From an uncultured Clostridia bacterium (GTDB taxonomy: Bacteria; Bacillota; Clostridia; Christensenellales; Borkfalkiaceae): a DNA stretch of 64,000 bases. The position numbers and the translations under genes were made by a program. The stretch is taken from NCBI GenBank assembly GCA_944327465.1, contig CALVHH010000004.1:1-64000 (forward strand), given 5' to 3'. Below, piece after piece: positions 1 through 8,316 of this stretch; position 1 is the stretch's first letter; each line of letters opens with the position of its first letter. The notes below the pieces were generated by a model. It was given only the letters and a program-made list of their open reading frames with translations, ran no database searches and was not told the DNA's origin.

Positions 1-2160
1 GAAAACGGCTACAAGGCACACTATGCCTGCCCCGACTGCGGAACGCTGTTTGCGGACGCCGAGGGCGAAACCGAAATAATCCGCGATGAAATACTCATCA
101 ACGCGACAGGACACAAGATGACCTACCATGCGGCGGTAGCTCCCGAGTGCACAGAAAACGGCACTAAGGAATACTACGAATGTTCGGTATGCCACAACCT
201 GTATTCTTCCGAAGCGGGCAGAGCCGAAGATGAACTCTCGATAGAAGAGATAATCGTCCGCGCGACGGGACACGTAAACCTTACAAAGCATGAAAAGGTA
301 GAGCCTGGCTGCCTTGAAAACGGCACCAAGGCATACTACGAGTGCGAATGCGGCTTGCTGTTCTCCGACGACAAGGGTCAGAACGAAGTTTCGCAGGCAG
401 AGCTTGTAATACAGGCAACGGGACACATAAATCTTACATATCACGAAGAAGTACCCGCGCAGTGCCTCGAAAACGGCACAAAGGCATACTATGAGTGCGA
501 ATGCGGTCTGCTGTTCTCCGACGACAAGGGTCAGAACGAAGTTTCGCAGGCAGAGCTCGTAATTGGCGCAACGGGACACGCCGATCCGCTCACCTATCAC
601 GCGGCGGTAGCGCCCACCTGCACGAAAAACGGCAACATAGCATACTATGAATGCCCCGACTGCGGACTGTTGTTCCGCGACGGCGGCGGCGAAATCGAAA
701 TAATCCGCGACGAAATAATAATCAACGCCACGGGACATCTCGAGCTCGAATATCACCCCGCAGTAGCTGCGGGCTGCCTTGAAAACGGCGTAAAAGCTTA
801 CTACGAATGTGTAGAGTGCGGACTCAAGTTCGACAGCGCAACGCTTGAAAACGAACTTTCGGATGCCGAGCTGGTAGTTCCCGCACCCGGACACAAGATG
901 ATACACCACGAGGAAGTACCCGCCCAGTGCCTTGCAAACGGCACAAAGGAATACTACGAATGCGAAAACTGCGGACTGTTGTATTCCGACGAAGCGGGCA
1001 GACCCGAACAGGAACTCTCGCTTGAAGACATCATAATTCGCGCCCCCGGACACGGCACGCTTGTGTACTATCCCGAAACGCAGCCCGGCTGTGTAGAAAA
1101 CGGCTACAAGGCACACTATGCCTGCCCCGACTGCGGAACGCTGTTTGCGGACGCCGAGGGCGAAACCGAAATCGTGCGCGATGAAATACTCATCAACGCG
1201 ACCGGACACAAGATGACCTACCATGCGGCGGTGGCTCCTAAGTGCCTTGAAAACGGCACAAAGGCATATTACGAATGCACTGTATGCCACAACCTGTATT
1301 CTTCCGAAGCGGGCAGAGCCGAAGACGAGCTGGCATATGCAGAGCTCACCGTACAGGCAACGGGACACGTAAACCTTACAAAGCATGAAAAGGTAGAGCC
1401 CGGCTGCATAGAAAACGGCACCGAAGAATATTACGAGTGCGAATGCGGCTTGCTGTTCGCCGACGACAAGGGACAGAACGAAGTTTCGCAGGCAGAGCTC
1501 GTGATTGCCGCAACGGGACACATAAATCTTACGTATCGCGAAGAAGTGCCCGCCCAGTGCCTTGCAAACGGCACAAAGGCATACTACGAGTGCGAATGCG
1601 GTTCGATATTTGCCGATGAAAATGCCGAAAGCGAACTTTCGTATGCCGAAATCGTCATCCCCGCAACGGGACACACCGACCCTCTCATCTATCACGCGGC
1701 TGTAGAAGCGGGCTGCCTGACAAACGGCATGAAAGCTTATTATGAATGCTCCGACTGCGGAGCGATATTCACCGACGGCGCGGGCGACAGCGAAACTTCG
1801 TATGCCGAAGTTGTCATACGCGCCACCGGTCACGGCACGCTCGTATATCACGAGGCAGCAGCGCCCAAGTGCCTTGAAAACGGCAGCATAGCATATTACG
1901 AATGCCCCGACTGCGGACTTATGTTTGCAGACAAGGACATGGAAAAGGAACTTTCGTATGCCGAAATCGTCGTCCGCGCAACGGGTCATCAGAATATCGT
2001 CCACGTTGACGAAGTGCCCGCAACCGCCAACAGCAACGGCATGAAGGCTCACTACTATTGCGAAGACTGCAAAACAATGTTCTCCGATGAGAACGGCGAA
2101 AACGAAGTCGTTCTGGACGAGGTAATAATTCCCGCAACAGGGGAACAGACGACCGACTGA
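1..2160 (+). CDS. Cys-rich tandem-repeat protein, 5' end outside window
   Basis: The frame is open from base 1, so the N-terminus, and any signal peptide, lies upstream. The visible 719 residues are about 14 units of roughly 50 residues, each ending in a ATGH-type junction. Each unit carries a lone Cys before ENG, then YYEC-x2-CG, and an acidic DE-rich tail. The Cys/His pattern suggests small metal-binding or disulphide-stabilised modules, as in repeat-rich surface proteins of gut Firmicutes; that is inference. Units occur in a repeated order: bases 1 to about 560 resemble 1096 to about 1655, a super-repeat of seven units. The protein ends in ATGEQTTD with no anchor or LPxTG motif visible. 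The lipoprotein at 2627 has related repeats. Function unknown. Confidence 0.8.
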   Translation, partial: ENGYKAHYACPDCGTLFADAEGETEIIRDEILINATGHKMTYHAAVAPECTENGTKEYYECSVCHNLYSSEAGRAEDELSIEEIIVRATGHVNLTKHEKVEPGCLENGTKAYYECECGLLFSDDKGQNEVSQAELVIQATGHINLTYHEEVPAQCLENGTKAYYECECGLLFSDDKGQNEVSQAELVIGATGHADPLTYHAAVAPTCTKNGNIAYYECPDCGLLFRDGGGEIEIIRDEIIINATGHLELEYHPAVAAGCLENGVKAYYECVECGLKFDSATLENELSDAELVVPAPGHKMIHHEEVPAQCLANGTKEYYECENCGLLYSDEAGRPEQELSLEDIIIRAPGHGTLVYYPETQPGCVENGYKAHYACPDCGTLFADAEGETEIVRDEILINATGHKMTYHAAVAPKCLENGTKAYYECTVCHNLYSSEAGRAEDELAYAELTVQATGHVNLTKHEKVEPGCIENGTEEYYECECGLLFADDKGQNEVSQAELVIAATGHINLTYREEVPAQCLANGTKAYYECECGSIFADENAESELSYAEIVIPATGHTDPLIYHAAVEAGCLTNGMKAYYECSDCGAIFTDGAGDSETSYAEVVIRATGHGTLVYHEAAAPKCLENGSIAYYECPDCGLMFADKDMEKELSYAEIVVRATGHQNIVHVDEVPATANSNGMKAHYYCEDCKTMFSDENGENEVVLDEVIIPATGEQTTD

Positions 2161-2265
2161 TAAGATTGTATCTGAAGGAATGTTCGGATGTACAATTTAA
2201 TATTCGTGCACGTGGATAGCTTTCGCGGAAAAACGATATGACCACACAGTGCATACATGCTCCAT

Positions 2266-2300
2266 GCCCTGCCCGATTCGTCGGGTGGGGCTATTTTGTT
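2266..2300 (+). terminator. terminator after repeat protein
   Basis: GCCC-TG-CCCGA pairs with TCGGG-TG-GGGC around a TTCG loop (2266-2291), followed by a T-rich tract. It sits 106 bp past the stop codon at 2160. Confidence 0.7.
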
Positions 2301-2425
2301 GTTCATTTGCATAAATGAATAAATGCTCAAATGAGCAAGAAACCGCGTATTAGTTATTAAATACCTATAATTATGCATTATATATCATATAATTAAAAAT
2401 TTTTGTTGAAATATAAAACAAAGTG

Positions 2426-2454
2426 TTGACTTATATATATTTTGGTGATAGAAT
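2426..2454 (+). promoter_or_regulatory. sigma-70-type promoter for repeat lipoprotein
   Basis: TTGACT, a 17-nt spacer and TAGAAT. The predicted start near 2461 gives a 5' leader of about 165 nt before the ATG at 2627. Confidence 0.7.
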
Positions 2455-2508
2455 CATAACTGTCAGGTGATTATCGAATGCATAATCATGAATAAATATA
2501 AGAAATTC

Positions 2509-2616
2509 AGAGGGATATCCCTCTATTCTTTGCCTGCGGCAAAGAATAAAAGGTTTTAAAAGCTGCGCACCGCAGGATCGGGTGCGTAAATAATAAATTC
2601 GGCTATGCCGACAAAG
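2509..2616 (+). promoter_or_regulatory. hairpin-rich 5' leader of the repeat lipoprotein
   Basis: The leader holds back-to-back perfect hairpins: AGAGGGAT/ATCCCTCT (2509-2524) and ATTCTTTGCC-TGC-GGCAAAGAAT (2525-2547). A weaker GCACC/GGTGC stem follows, and a small CGGC-TAT-GCCG stem lies just before the GGAG ribosome site. No known riboswitch was recognised. Confidence 0.5.
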
Positions 2617-2626
2617 GAGACGGAAA

Positions 2627-4900
2627 ATGAAAAAACTTTTAACGGCGATGTGCCTTTCAATGCTGGCGCTCGCCATGGCAGGCGCCTTGGCAGCCTGTAA
2701 CGAAAACGACGAAAGCACGCACACTCACGACATGACAAAAGTGCAAGCCGTTGCCGCAACCTGCACCGAGGACGGCAACGAGGCGTATTACAAGTGTTCG
2801 GAGTGCGGCAAGTACTTTTCGGACGAAGCCGGCAATACGGAAATTGCGCTTGAAGACACCGTGATCGCCGCCACGGGTCACAAAGTTGAAAAACTGCCCG
2901 GCAAGGCGGCAACCTGCACCGATGACGGCTTGACCGAAGGCGAAAAGTGCACTGTCTGCGGCGAAGTGATAAAGGCGCAGGAAGTTATAAAATCTTCGGG
3001 TCACACGCCCGAAGTCGTGCCCGGCAAGGCGGCAACCTGTACCGAGGACGGCTTGACCGAAGGTGAAAAGTGCTCGGTCTGCGGCGAAGTAATAAAGGCG
3101 CAGGAAGTTATAAAATCTTCGGGTCACACCGTTGAAAAGCTGCCCGGCAAGGCGGCAACCTGCACCGAGGACGGCTTGACCGAGGGCGAAAAGTGCTCGG
3201 TCTGCGGCGAAGTAATAAAGGCGCAGCAAGTTATAAAATCTTCGGGTCACACGCCCGAAGTCGTGCCCGGCAAGGCAGCCACCTGTACCGAGGACGGCTT
3301 GACCGAGGGCGAAAAATGCTCGGTCTGCGGCGAAGTAATAAAGGCGCAGCAAGTTATAAAATCTTCGGGTCACACCATTGAAAAACTGCCCGGCAAGGCG
3401 GCAACCTGCACCGAGGACGGCTTGACCGAAGGCGAAAAGTGCACTGTCTGCGGCGAAGTGATAAAGGCGCAGCAGGTTATAAAATCTTCGGGTCACGACA
3501 TGACGTTCGTTGCCGCCACCCAGCCCACATGCTCGCAGACGGGCAACAGGGCATACTATTTGTGCAACGACTGCGGCAAGAGGTTTGCCGATGAAGACGG
3601 CGAACAGCAATTAGACATAGTTTCAATTGCGCCCCTCGGTCACACCCTTGAACTCGTCGCCGCCGTACAGCCCACCTGCACGCAGAACGGCACTCAGGCA
3701 TACTATAAATGCGCCGACTGCGGCGCAACATTCGCCGATGAGTTCGGTCAGACTTCGGTCAATCCCGCCGACCTCGTAATTGAATCGAGCGGCCACACCG
3801 CAGGCAAAGTCGTCAAGGAAAACGAAGTTCCCGCCACCTGCACCGCGGGCGGCAGTTACGACGAGGTCACATATTGCTCGGTCTGCGGCGAAGTGATGAG
3901 CACGGAACACAAGACCACCGGCAAGAAGGGTCATTCTGCCGACCAGTATGTATACGTCACTAAGGAACCTACCGCAACCGCGGCAGGCGCATACGAATTG
4001 AGGTGTTCCGAATGCGACATGGCAGTCGGCGACAGCAAAGAGCTCCCCGCCCTCACGGAGGCAAATGTCAAAAACGGTAATTACAACTATTCCACGGTTT
4101 ACAGGTGCGTAGCTAATGCAAGTGTAACGTACTTCTATAAGGATGGTAAGTATGAGTATGCCTACAATGACGAAATTCCCGCATTTACTGTAGAAGCTAC
4201 GGCAACTTCAGAAAGAATTCAATCGCCGAAGGCTATGATGGTTGATTTCTCTTCGTTGCCGGCAACGGGAACTATGTCATCAAGGTATCTGTCGGGTAAC
4301 AGCTATCTTGATGCCGCAAGATACGGCATGTATTTAAGCAATGCTTCGGCGGGCACCTACAAGATAAGTATTACATCCACAACCGACGCAACAGTCACCC
4401 TCATTTCGGATAACGGTGCCGAGCCCGTCGATTTAATAACATCTTCCGATATCACCGAAGCAAGGTTTAAGATTGAAGACGGTGTCAACTATATGCTGGT
4501 ATTCCATAGTGCCACCACAAGAACTAATATTACATTTACCGTTGAAGAAAGTGAAGACATCGTGCTTTCACTTACGCAAACTTGCAGTACAGGCAACCTT
4601 GCCGGCGGAGACATGCGCGGCACCACACCCGGCGGCTCTGTGACGGTCACGATAGGTGAAGGCGTTCCTGAAGGTACATACAAGATTCACCTCGGCGGCA
4701 GTGCGCTGTTTGGCAGAAATTACAACTTCAAAATTGTGGTTAATGGCACCGATGAATATACTACGGGTATGAATATGCCTAATCAGACCGGCGGTACCGG
4801 CGCTTCTGCAAATATAAAAATAAAGTCGGGCGATGTAATAGTAATAACCAATTACAACGGTCAGGCAATGAGCGGTACAATATCTCTCTTTGAAGTGTAA
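2627..4900 (+). CDS. repeat-rich surface lipoprotein
   Basis: 757 residues. The start has a GGAG site 8 nt upstream. Residues 1-24 form a lipoprotein signal peptide with lipobox LAAC, so Cys24 should be lipidated and the protein displayed outside the membrane. One ENG/CxxCG-type unit is followed by five nearly identical 41-residue units (about residues 86-290) alternating EKLPGKAATC and EVVPGKAATC, each with three Cys and a terminal SSGH. More divergent units follow to about residue 470. The last 280 residues lack Cys and look like beta-sandwich domains (many T/S/V/G strands), possibly for adhesion. The Cys3-His pattern could bind zinc (inference). It is related to the repeat protein upstream but has its own promoter and terminator. 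Ligand unknown. Confidence 0.85.
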   Translation: MKKLLTAMCLSMLALAMAGALAACNENDESTHTHDMTKVQAVAATCTEDGNEAYYKCSECGKYFSDEAGNTEIALEDTVIAATGHKVEKLPGKAATCTDDGLTEGEKCTVCGEVIKAQEVIKSSGHTPEVVPGKAATCTEDGLTEGEKCSVCGEVIKAQEVIKSSGHTVEKLPGKAATCTEDGLTEGEKCSVCGEVIKAQQVIKSSGHTPEVVPGKAATCTEDGLTEGEKCSVCGEVIKAQQVIKSSGHTIEKLPGKAATCTEDGLTEGEKCTVCGEVIKAQQVIKSSGHDMTFVAATQPTCSQTGNRAYYLCNDCGKRFADEDGEQQLDIVSIAPLGHTLELVAAVQPTCTQNGTQAYYKCADCGATFADEFGQTSVNPADLVIESSGHTAGKVVKENEVPATCTAGGSYDEVTYCSVCGEVMSTEHKTTGKKGHSADQYVYVTKEPTATAAGAYELRCSECDMAVGDSKELPALTEANVKNGNYNYSTVYRCVANASVTYFYKDGKYEYAYNDEIPAFTVEATATSERIQSPKAMMVDFSSLPATGTMSSRYLSGNSYLDAARYGMYLSNASAGTYKISITSTTDATVTLISDNGAEPVDLITSSDITEARFKIEDGVNYMLVFHSATTRTNITFTVEESEDIVLSLTQTCSTGNLAGGDMRGTTPGGSVTVTIGEGVPEGTYKIHLGGSALFGRNYNFKIVVNGTDEYTTGMNMPNQTGGTGASANIKIKSGDVIVITNYNGQAMSGTISLFEV

Positions 4901-4975
4901 TACAAAATATATTAAAACAAGGTTTGCGATATTTTGCATGCCTAACCAAATAAAAACACACGGTGCATAGATCCT

Positions 4976-5016
4976 GAGGGGTCCGTCCGCTTCGGCGGGC
5001 GGGCTCCTCTCGTTTA
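4976..5016 (+). terminator. terminator after repeat lipoprotein
   Basis: A 15-bp stem (4976-4990 with 4995-5009, including G-U pairs) closes on a TTCG loop and is followed by TCTCGTTT. Confidence 0.7.
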
Positions 5017-5040
5017 GACCTCTCTGCGAGCCACCCATCG

Positions 5041-5225
5041 GTCGACGCGCCATATAGTTAGATTTCTCGACCTCGCTCGAAATGACAGGGCGGGTAAGTC
5101 GACCGTAGCATGCAGTTAGATTTCTCCGTGCGCTCGGCTTATAGCCTCGCTTAGTCGAAATGACGAGGGTGGGGGCGACCGGGCGCCTCGCTTAGTCGAA
5201 ATGACAAGGGTGGGGGCGACCGGGC
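5041..5225 (+). repeat. dispersed intergenic repeat R1, two to three copies
   Basis: Copies of the core TTAGATTTCTC ... CGAAATGACA flanked by GTCGAC-like motifs, one with a tandem partial duplicate (CTTAGTCGAAATGAC twice). The same core recurs in most long intergenic gaps of this window. The rest of 4901-5272 shows no gene. Confidence 0.8.
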
Positions 5226-5272
5226 GCCGCGGCGAAAGAAAAAATTCGCCGAGGGGTATTTTTTCAAAACTA

Positions 5273-5301
5273 TTGAATTTGACGGCGGGGCGTGGTATAA
5301 T
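5273..5301 (+). promoter_or_regulatory. promoter of DUF89 gene; probable leaderless start
   Basis: TTGAAT, 17 nt, TATAAT. The ATG at 5308 lies exactly 7 nt after the -10 box, where +1 is expected, and there is no Shine-Dalgarno sequence, so the mRNA is probably leaderless. Confidence 0.75.
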
Positions 5302-5307
5302 GTAAGC

Positions 5308-6186
5308 ATGAAACTTTACGATGAATGCAGAGACTGTTTGTACAACAGCCAGATCAAAAAGGTAGAGGCAATGCACCCCGACGACGACAGGCTTTTGGGC
5401 TTTAAAGAGTCTGCCCGCGCAATATGCGACGGCGCTCCCGAAAGCTGGTGCGCGCCTCTTTTGATGCGCGCCATCGATGGCGTTCACCGCGGCATATTCG
5501 GGGGGATAATAGATTATTCTTCCGAAAGGCAGACTTTTAACGCCGCGCTTTTGGCGCTCGAAGACGATATATTTTCGCGCATATGCGCCGCCGAAGAGCC
5601 GTTAAAGGAGGCGATCAGGTTTGCCATGGCAGCCAACTATATCGACTACGCCCGCATTTCCGACCTGAACGAGGACAGCATCGCCCGGGTAATTTCGGCA
5701 GCCGGGCGCTCGGCGGTGGGCGAGGACGAGTACGCGCTGTTCGTGGGCAAGCTCAACAGGGCGCAAATGCTCGTCTACATACATGATAACTGCGGCGAAA
5801 TAGTGCTCGATAAACTGCTCATAAGAACCATAAAGCAGATGTACCCGCGCATAAAGGTCGTTTCGGTAGTGCGCGGCGGACCGATAATAAACGACGTCAC
5901 CCGCGCCGACGCCGACATGGTGGGGCTGGGCAAGTATGCCTATGTGTTCGATAGCGGCGCGGCTATCCCCGGCACGTATCTGCCCGAAACCAACGCGCTT
6001 ACGCGTGCGTTCATAAAGAACGCCGACGTGGTCATAGCCAAGGGGCTGGGCAATCTTGAAACGCTGTACGGCGAAGTGTGCGGCGCGTTCTATATGTTCA
6101 TGTGCAAATGCGAACATATTGCCAAGCGGTTCAAAAAGGAGCTCTGGCAGACGGCGTTCGTCTGCGACAAAAAAATTGTGTATTGA
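5308..6186 (+). CDS. DUF89 (ARMT1-like) family phosphatase
   Basis: 292 residues. Members of this family are metal-dependent phosphatases proposed to remove damaged or surplus phosphometabolites. Visible hallmarks are an N-terminal C-x2-C (ECRDC), the DNCGE motif at about residues 160-164 and RGGPIINDVT at about 189-198, followed by ADADMVG and a C-terminal NADVVIAKGLGN segment. These match the conserved active-site motifs of the prokaryotic Cys-containing subgroup. The length is normal for that subgroup. It probably acts in the cytosol. The start is fixed by the promoter: there is no ribosome site, and the predicted +1 coincides with the ATG. Substrate unknown. The next gene follows 66 bp downstream. 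Confidence 0.85.
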   Translation: MKLYDECRDCLYNSQIKKVEAMHPDDDRLLGFKESARAICDGAPESWCAPLLMRAIDGVHRGIFGGIIDYSSERQTFNAALLALEDDIFSRICAAEEPLKEAIRFAMAANYIDYARISDLNEDSIARVISAAGRSAVGEDEYALFVGKLNRAQMLVYIHDNCGEIVLDKLLIRTIKQMYPRIKVVSVVRGGPIINDVTRADADMVGLGKYAYVFDSGAAIPGTYLPETNALTRAFIKNADVVIAKGLGNLETLYGEVCGAFYMFMCKCEHIAKRFKKELWQTAFVCDKKIVY

Positions 6187-6208
6187 CACGCCGCCGCCTT
6201 AAATTTTT

Positions 6209-6242
6209 CCGCCGTGCGCAGAGTTTGCTCTGCGCACGGCGG
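6209..6242 (+). other. 15-bp hairpin just before membrane-protein gene
   Basis: CCGCCGTGCGCAGAG pairs perfectly with CTCTGCGCACGGCGG around TTTG. It ends about 10 nt before the ATG at 6253 and abuts its GGGGGAT ribosome site. It could act as a terminator for the DUF89 gene or modulate translation. Confidence 0.6.
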
Positions 6243-6252
6243 CGGGGGATAT

Positions 6253-7026
6253 ATGGAAGACGGCGAGGAATTGACCTATTACGGCTACGAAGACGACGTC
6301 CAACCTTCCGCGGCGCAGCGCCGCGGCGGCTTTGTCACGGGCGACGAAGAGGAGTATTCGGAAGGCTTAGGCGGCGAGGTTGCACTTTCGGACGCGCAAA
6401 ACATGCTCGAAGAGGAGATAAACAAGAGCTACGGCGACTTCTTCGTCGAAGAGTTCTCTGCCGAAACGAGCGCTCACAAGCTGTCGCTCGCCATGCACAT
6501 CTCCGAACGCACGATAAAATTTGTGCTCTCCGCCGTGTATCTGGTGGTGGGCGTGCTGTGCGTCGCCCTGACCGACTACATATATCTCGCCTTCCCGTAC
6601 ATAGTCGGCGGCGTGGCTGCGGGCTATGGTCTGGTGCAGCTCGTGGTGGCTGTGATCCACCGCGAATACGTGCACACACATTCAAACAAGACGGCTTCGT
6701 CGCTCGTAATGATAGCGCTGGGCATACTCATAATGGTAGAGCACTCGGCGGCGTTCACTATAATAGCGGTGGCGTGGGGCTTTTTGGGGCTGATGGAGGG
6801 CGCGCACGCCTTCAACCACGCATTCAGCCGCATAGCCCGCTCCGAGCGCTGCGTCTACTACCTCGGCAAGGGCGTAATAGAAGTCATTCTCGCGTTCATA
6901 TTGCTATATGAACCCAGCCACCCGGACCATATCCCGCTGCACATAATAGTTTTCGGCGTGCAGATGATATTCGACGCAGTCACAATGTTCCCGCCCCTAA
7001 AGGAGTTTCTCAGCAGAAAATCATGA
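6253..7026 (+). CDS. HdeD-like (DUF308) multi-pass membrane protein
   Basis: 257 residues from the ATG at 6253, chosen because GGGGGAT lies 5 nt upstream; the in-frame ATG at 6214 is inside a strong hairpin and lacks a site. Residues 1-80 are acidic and soluble (many E, D and Y). About six hydrophobic helices follow (IKFVLSAVYLVVGVLCVALT, IVGGVAAGYGLVQLVVAVI, LVMIALGILIMVE and others) in the pairwise pattern of DUF308/HdeD proteins. HdeD is linked to acid stress in enterobacteria, but Firmicutes homologues have no established role. It overlaps the next gene by ATGA, so the two are translationally coupled. Confidence 0.75.
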   Translation: MEDGEELTYYGYEDDVQPSAAQRRGGFVTGDEEEYSEGLGGEVALSDAQNMLEEEINKSYGDFFVEEFSAETSAHKLSLAMHISERTIKFVLSAVYLVVGVLCVALTDYIYLAFPYIVGGVAAGYGLVQLVVAVIHREYVHTHSNKTASSLVMIALGILIMVEHSAAFTIIAVAWGFLGLMEGAHAFNHAFSRIARSERCVYYLGKGVIEVILAFILLYEPSHPDHIPLHIIVFGVQMIFDAVTMFPPLKEFLSRKS

Positions 7027-7229
7027 AAGTTACCAATCTCGATTTAATGCGCCTCGCCGAGGCGACCGACGGCGAATTCGACCCCGCCGACTACACAGTG
7101 GAGGAGCTGGAAGAGCTCGCGGGGTATATCGAAAGCGACATATCGGTGGAAGAGCTGCGGCAGAGGTATTTTGAATTTTACGACGACATAAAGGACAGAA
7201 CGCTGCCACACGGCAGGTGGAGCGACTGA
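7023..7229 (+). CDS. small acidic hypothetical protein
   Basis: 68 residues, about a quarter Glu/Asp, predicted helical, with no membrane segment. The start overlaps the stop of the HdeD-like gene (ATGA), so it is coupled to it and may work with that membrane protein. No family recognised. Codon use matches its neighbours, which supports a real gene. Confidence 0.65.
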   Translation: MKVTNLDLMRLAEATDGEFDPADYTVEELEELAGYIESDISVEELRQRYFEFYDDIKDRTLPHGRWSD

Positions 7230-7265
7230 GTGTCCGGTCGATTTTTCCGCCCCGTCAAAAAATCA

Positions 7266-7294
7266 TAAGCGGCGCCCCGCAGGGGCGCCGCTTA
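7266..7294. terminator. bidirectional terminator between convergent genes
   Basis: TAAGCGGCGCCCC-GCA-GGGGCGCCGCTTA is a perfect 13-bp stem. On the minus strand it is followed by TGATTTTTTG, a good terminator for the DeoR locus; the plus-strand side is less T-rich. Confidence 0.8.
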
Positions 7295-7347
7295 TCGCTT
7301 GCTTCATAAAATATATCGCCGTGCGCGGCTCGCCGCGCAGTGCTTTT

Positions 7348-8105
7348 TTACATTACTACGATATTGTGTTCTTCGAACAGTTTTTTGTACTCCTTGGGGA
7401 AGGTGTCGTCGGTTATCAGCACGTTTATATCTTCGATGTGCGCAAAGGTGTACGAATTTATCTTGCCTATCTTCGAGCTGTCCAGCATCATGTATACGTG
7501 GCGCGCCTTTTTGAATACCTGCTTCAAAAGGTCGGCCTCCACCTGGCTGTTGCAACTGAATCCGTTTTCGGGCGTGAACGCCGTTGCGGACACCATGGCA
7601 ATTTCAAAGTTGGTCAGCGCAAAATATTCCTTTGCAGCGGGGGAGGCGGTGGAAAGGTTGTCCTTCATCAGCTGTCCGCCAACCACGGTTATGGCAATGT
7701 TCTTTTTCTGCGCAAGTTCCATTGCAACTGCTATGCCGTTGGTAAAGATATTGCAGTGGATATCGGGCAGTTCCTTCGAAAGGTACATGGCGGTGGTGCC
7801 GCCGTCAAGGAAGATAGAAACGCCCTCGTCTACAAGCGTGGATGCCTTTTGTGCAATTACTATCTTGGCGTCGGTGTTTATCGTCGTCTTTTTGGTGTAA
7901 GCTTCGCCCGAAACCTTTGCACTTCCTTTACGGACATTGCGCCGCCGCGGATGCGGATTATGCGGCCGTCCTCTTCAAGCTGAAAAAGGTCGCGTCTCAG
8001 CGTCATCTGCGAGACGTTGGGAAAAACTTCTTCAAGTTGTTCTAAGGTCATTTTGCCGCGTTTGTCTAAAATATCGGCAATTTCTTCAATGCGTTCCCTT
8101 TTCAT
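7348..8105 (-). pseudogene. DeoR/GlpR-family repressor, frameshifted
   Basis: The first part (8105 to 7878) encodes a DeoR helix-turn-helix (MTLRRDLFQLEEDGRIIRI) and the signature RGGAM. It then runs out of frame and stops at 7878. Reading one frame over from about 7929 gives the expected continuation (GSAKVSGEAYTKKTTINTDA, then FLDGGTTAMYLSKELP) through the sugar-phosphate-sensing domain to the stop at 7348. Loss of one G in AAAGGAAG (7923-7929 region) explains it. The complete protein would be about 252 residues, normal for the family. It may be a true inactivating mutation, an assembly error or, less likely, programmed slippage. No sugar operon is adjacent, so the target is unknown. Good ribosome site (AAAGGAGA) and promoter. 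Confidence 0.85.
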
Positions 8106-8153
8106 CAGGCTCTCCTTTGTTAGATTTTTTCAAAATTTTATTTTGACGACTTT

Positions 8154-8182
8154 ATTGTAATATAATGAACGCGTAAAGTCAA
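8154..8182 (-). promoter_or_regulatory. promoter of DeoR locus
   Basis: On the minus strand: TTGACT (8182-8177), 17 nt, TACAAT (8159-8154). It gives a leader of about 40 nt with AAAGGAGA before the ATG at 8105. Confidence 0.7.
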
Positions 8183-8281
8183 GGGAATTGAGGCATAAAG
8201 TGACAGCGAAATGCAGTTTTTTGTTAATATTTTTCAAAAAAGTGATTATATATGAGCTTGAAAGGCAGATTGCTTATTTTG

Positions 8282-8310
8282 TTGATTTTTTTTGGAGCTT
8301 CATTTATAAT
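8282..8310 (+). promoter_or_regulatory. promoter of ktrB-like gene; probable leaderless start
   Basis: TTGATT, 17 nt, TATAAT. The ATG at 8317 is exactly 7 nt past the -10 box, with no ribosome site. The in-frame ATG at 8188 lies upstream of this promoter. Confidence 0.75.
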
Positions 8311-8316
8311 GATGCC

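Noticed and set aside
2882..3496. Regular repeats that could be mistaken for a CRISPR array
   Set aside because: Units are contiguous 123-bp coding repeats in frame, with no spacers and no cas genes nearby.
2657..3610. 317-residue minus-strand frame opposite the repeat lipoprotein
   Set aside because: Its repeats simply mirror the sense-strand 123-bp units; there is no start signal or independent promoter.
7321..7983. Plus-strand frames opposite the DeoR locus
   Set aside because: Shadows of the repressor gene, whose family motifs are clear on the minus strand.
8188..8316. N-terminal extension of KtrB from ATG 8188
   Set aside because: It precedes the promoter at 8282-8310, has unrelated composition and would add 43 residues not seen in the family.
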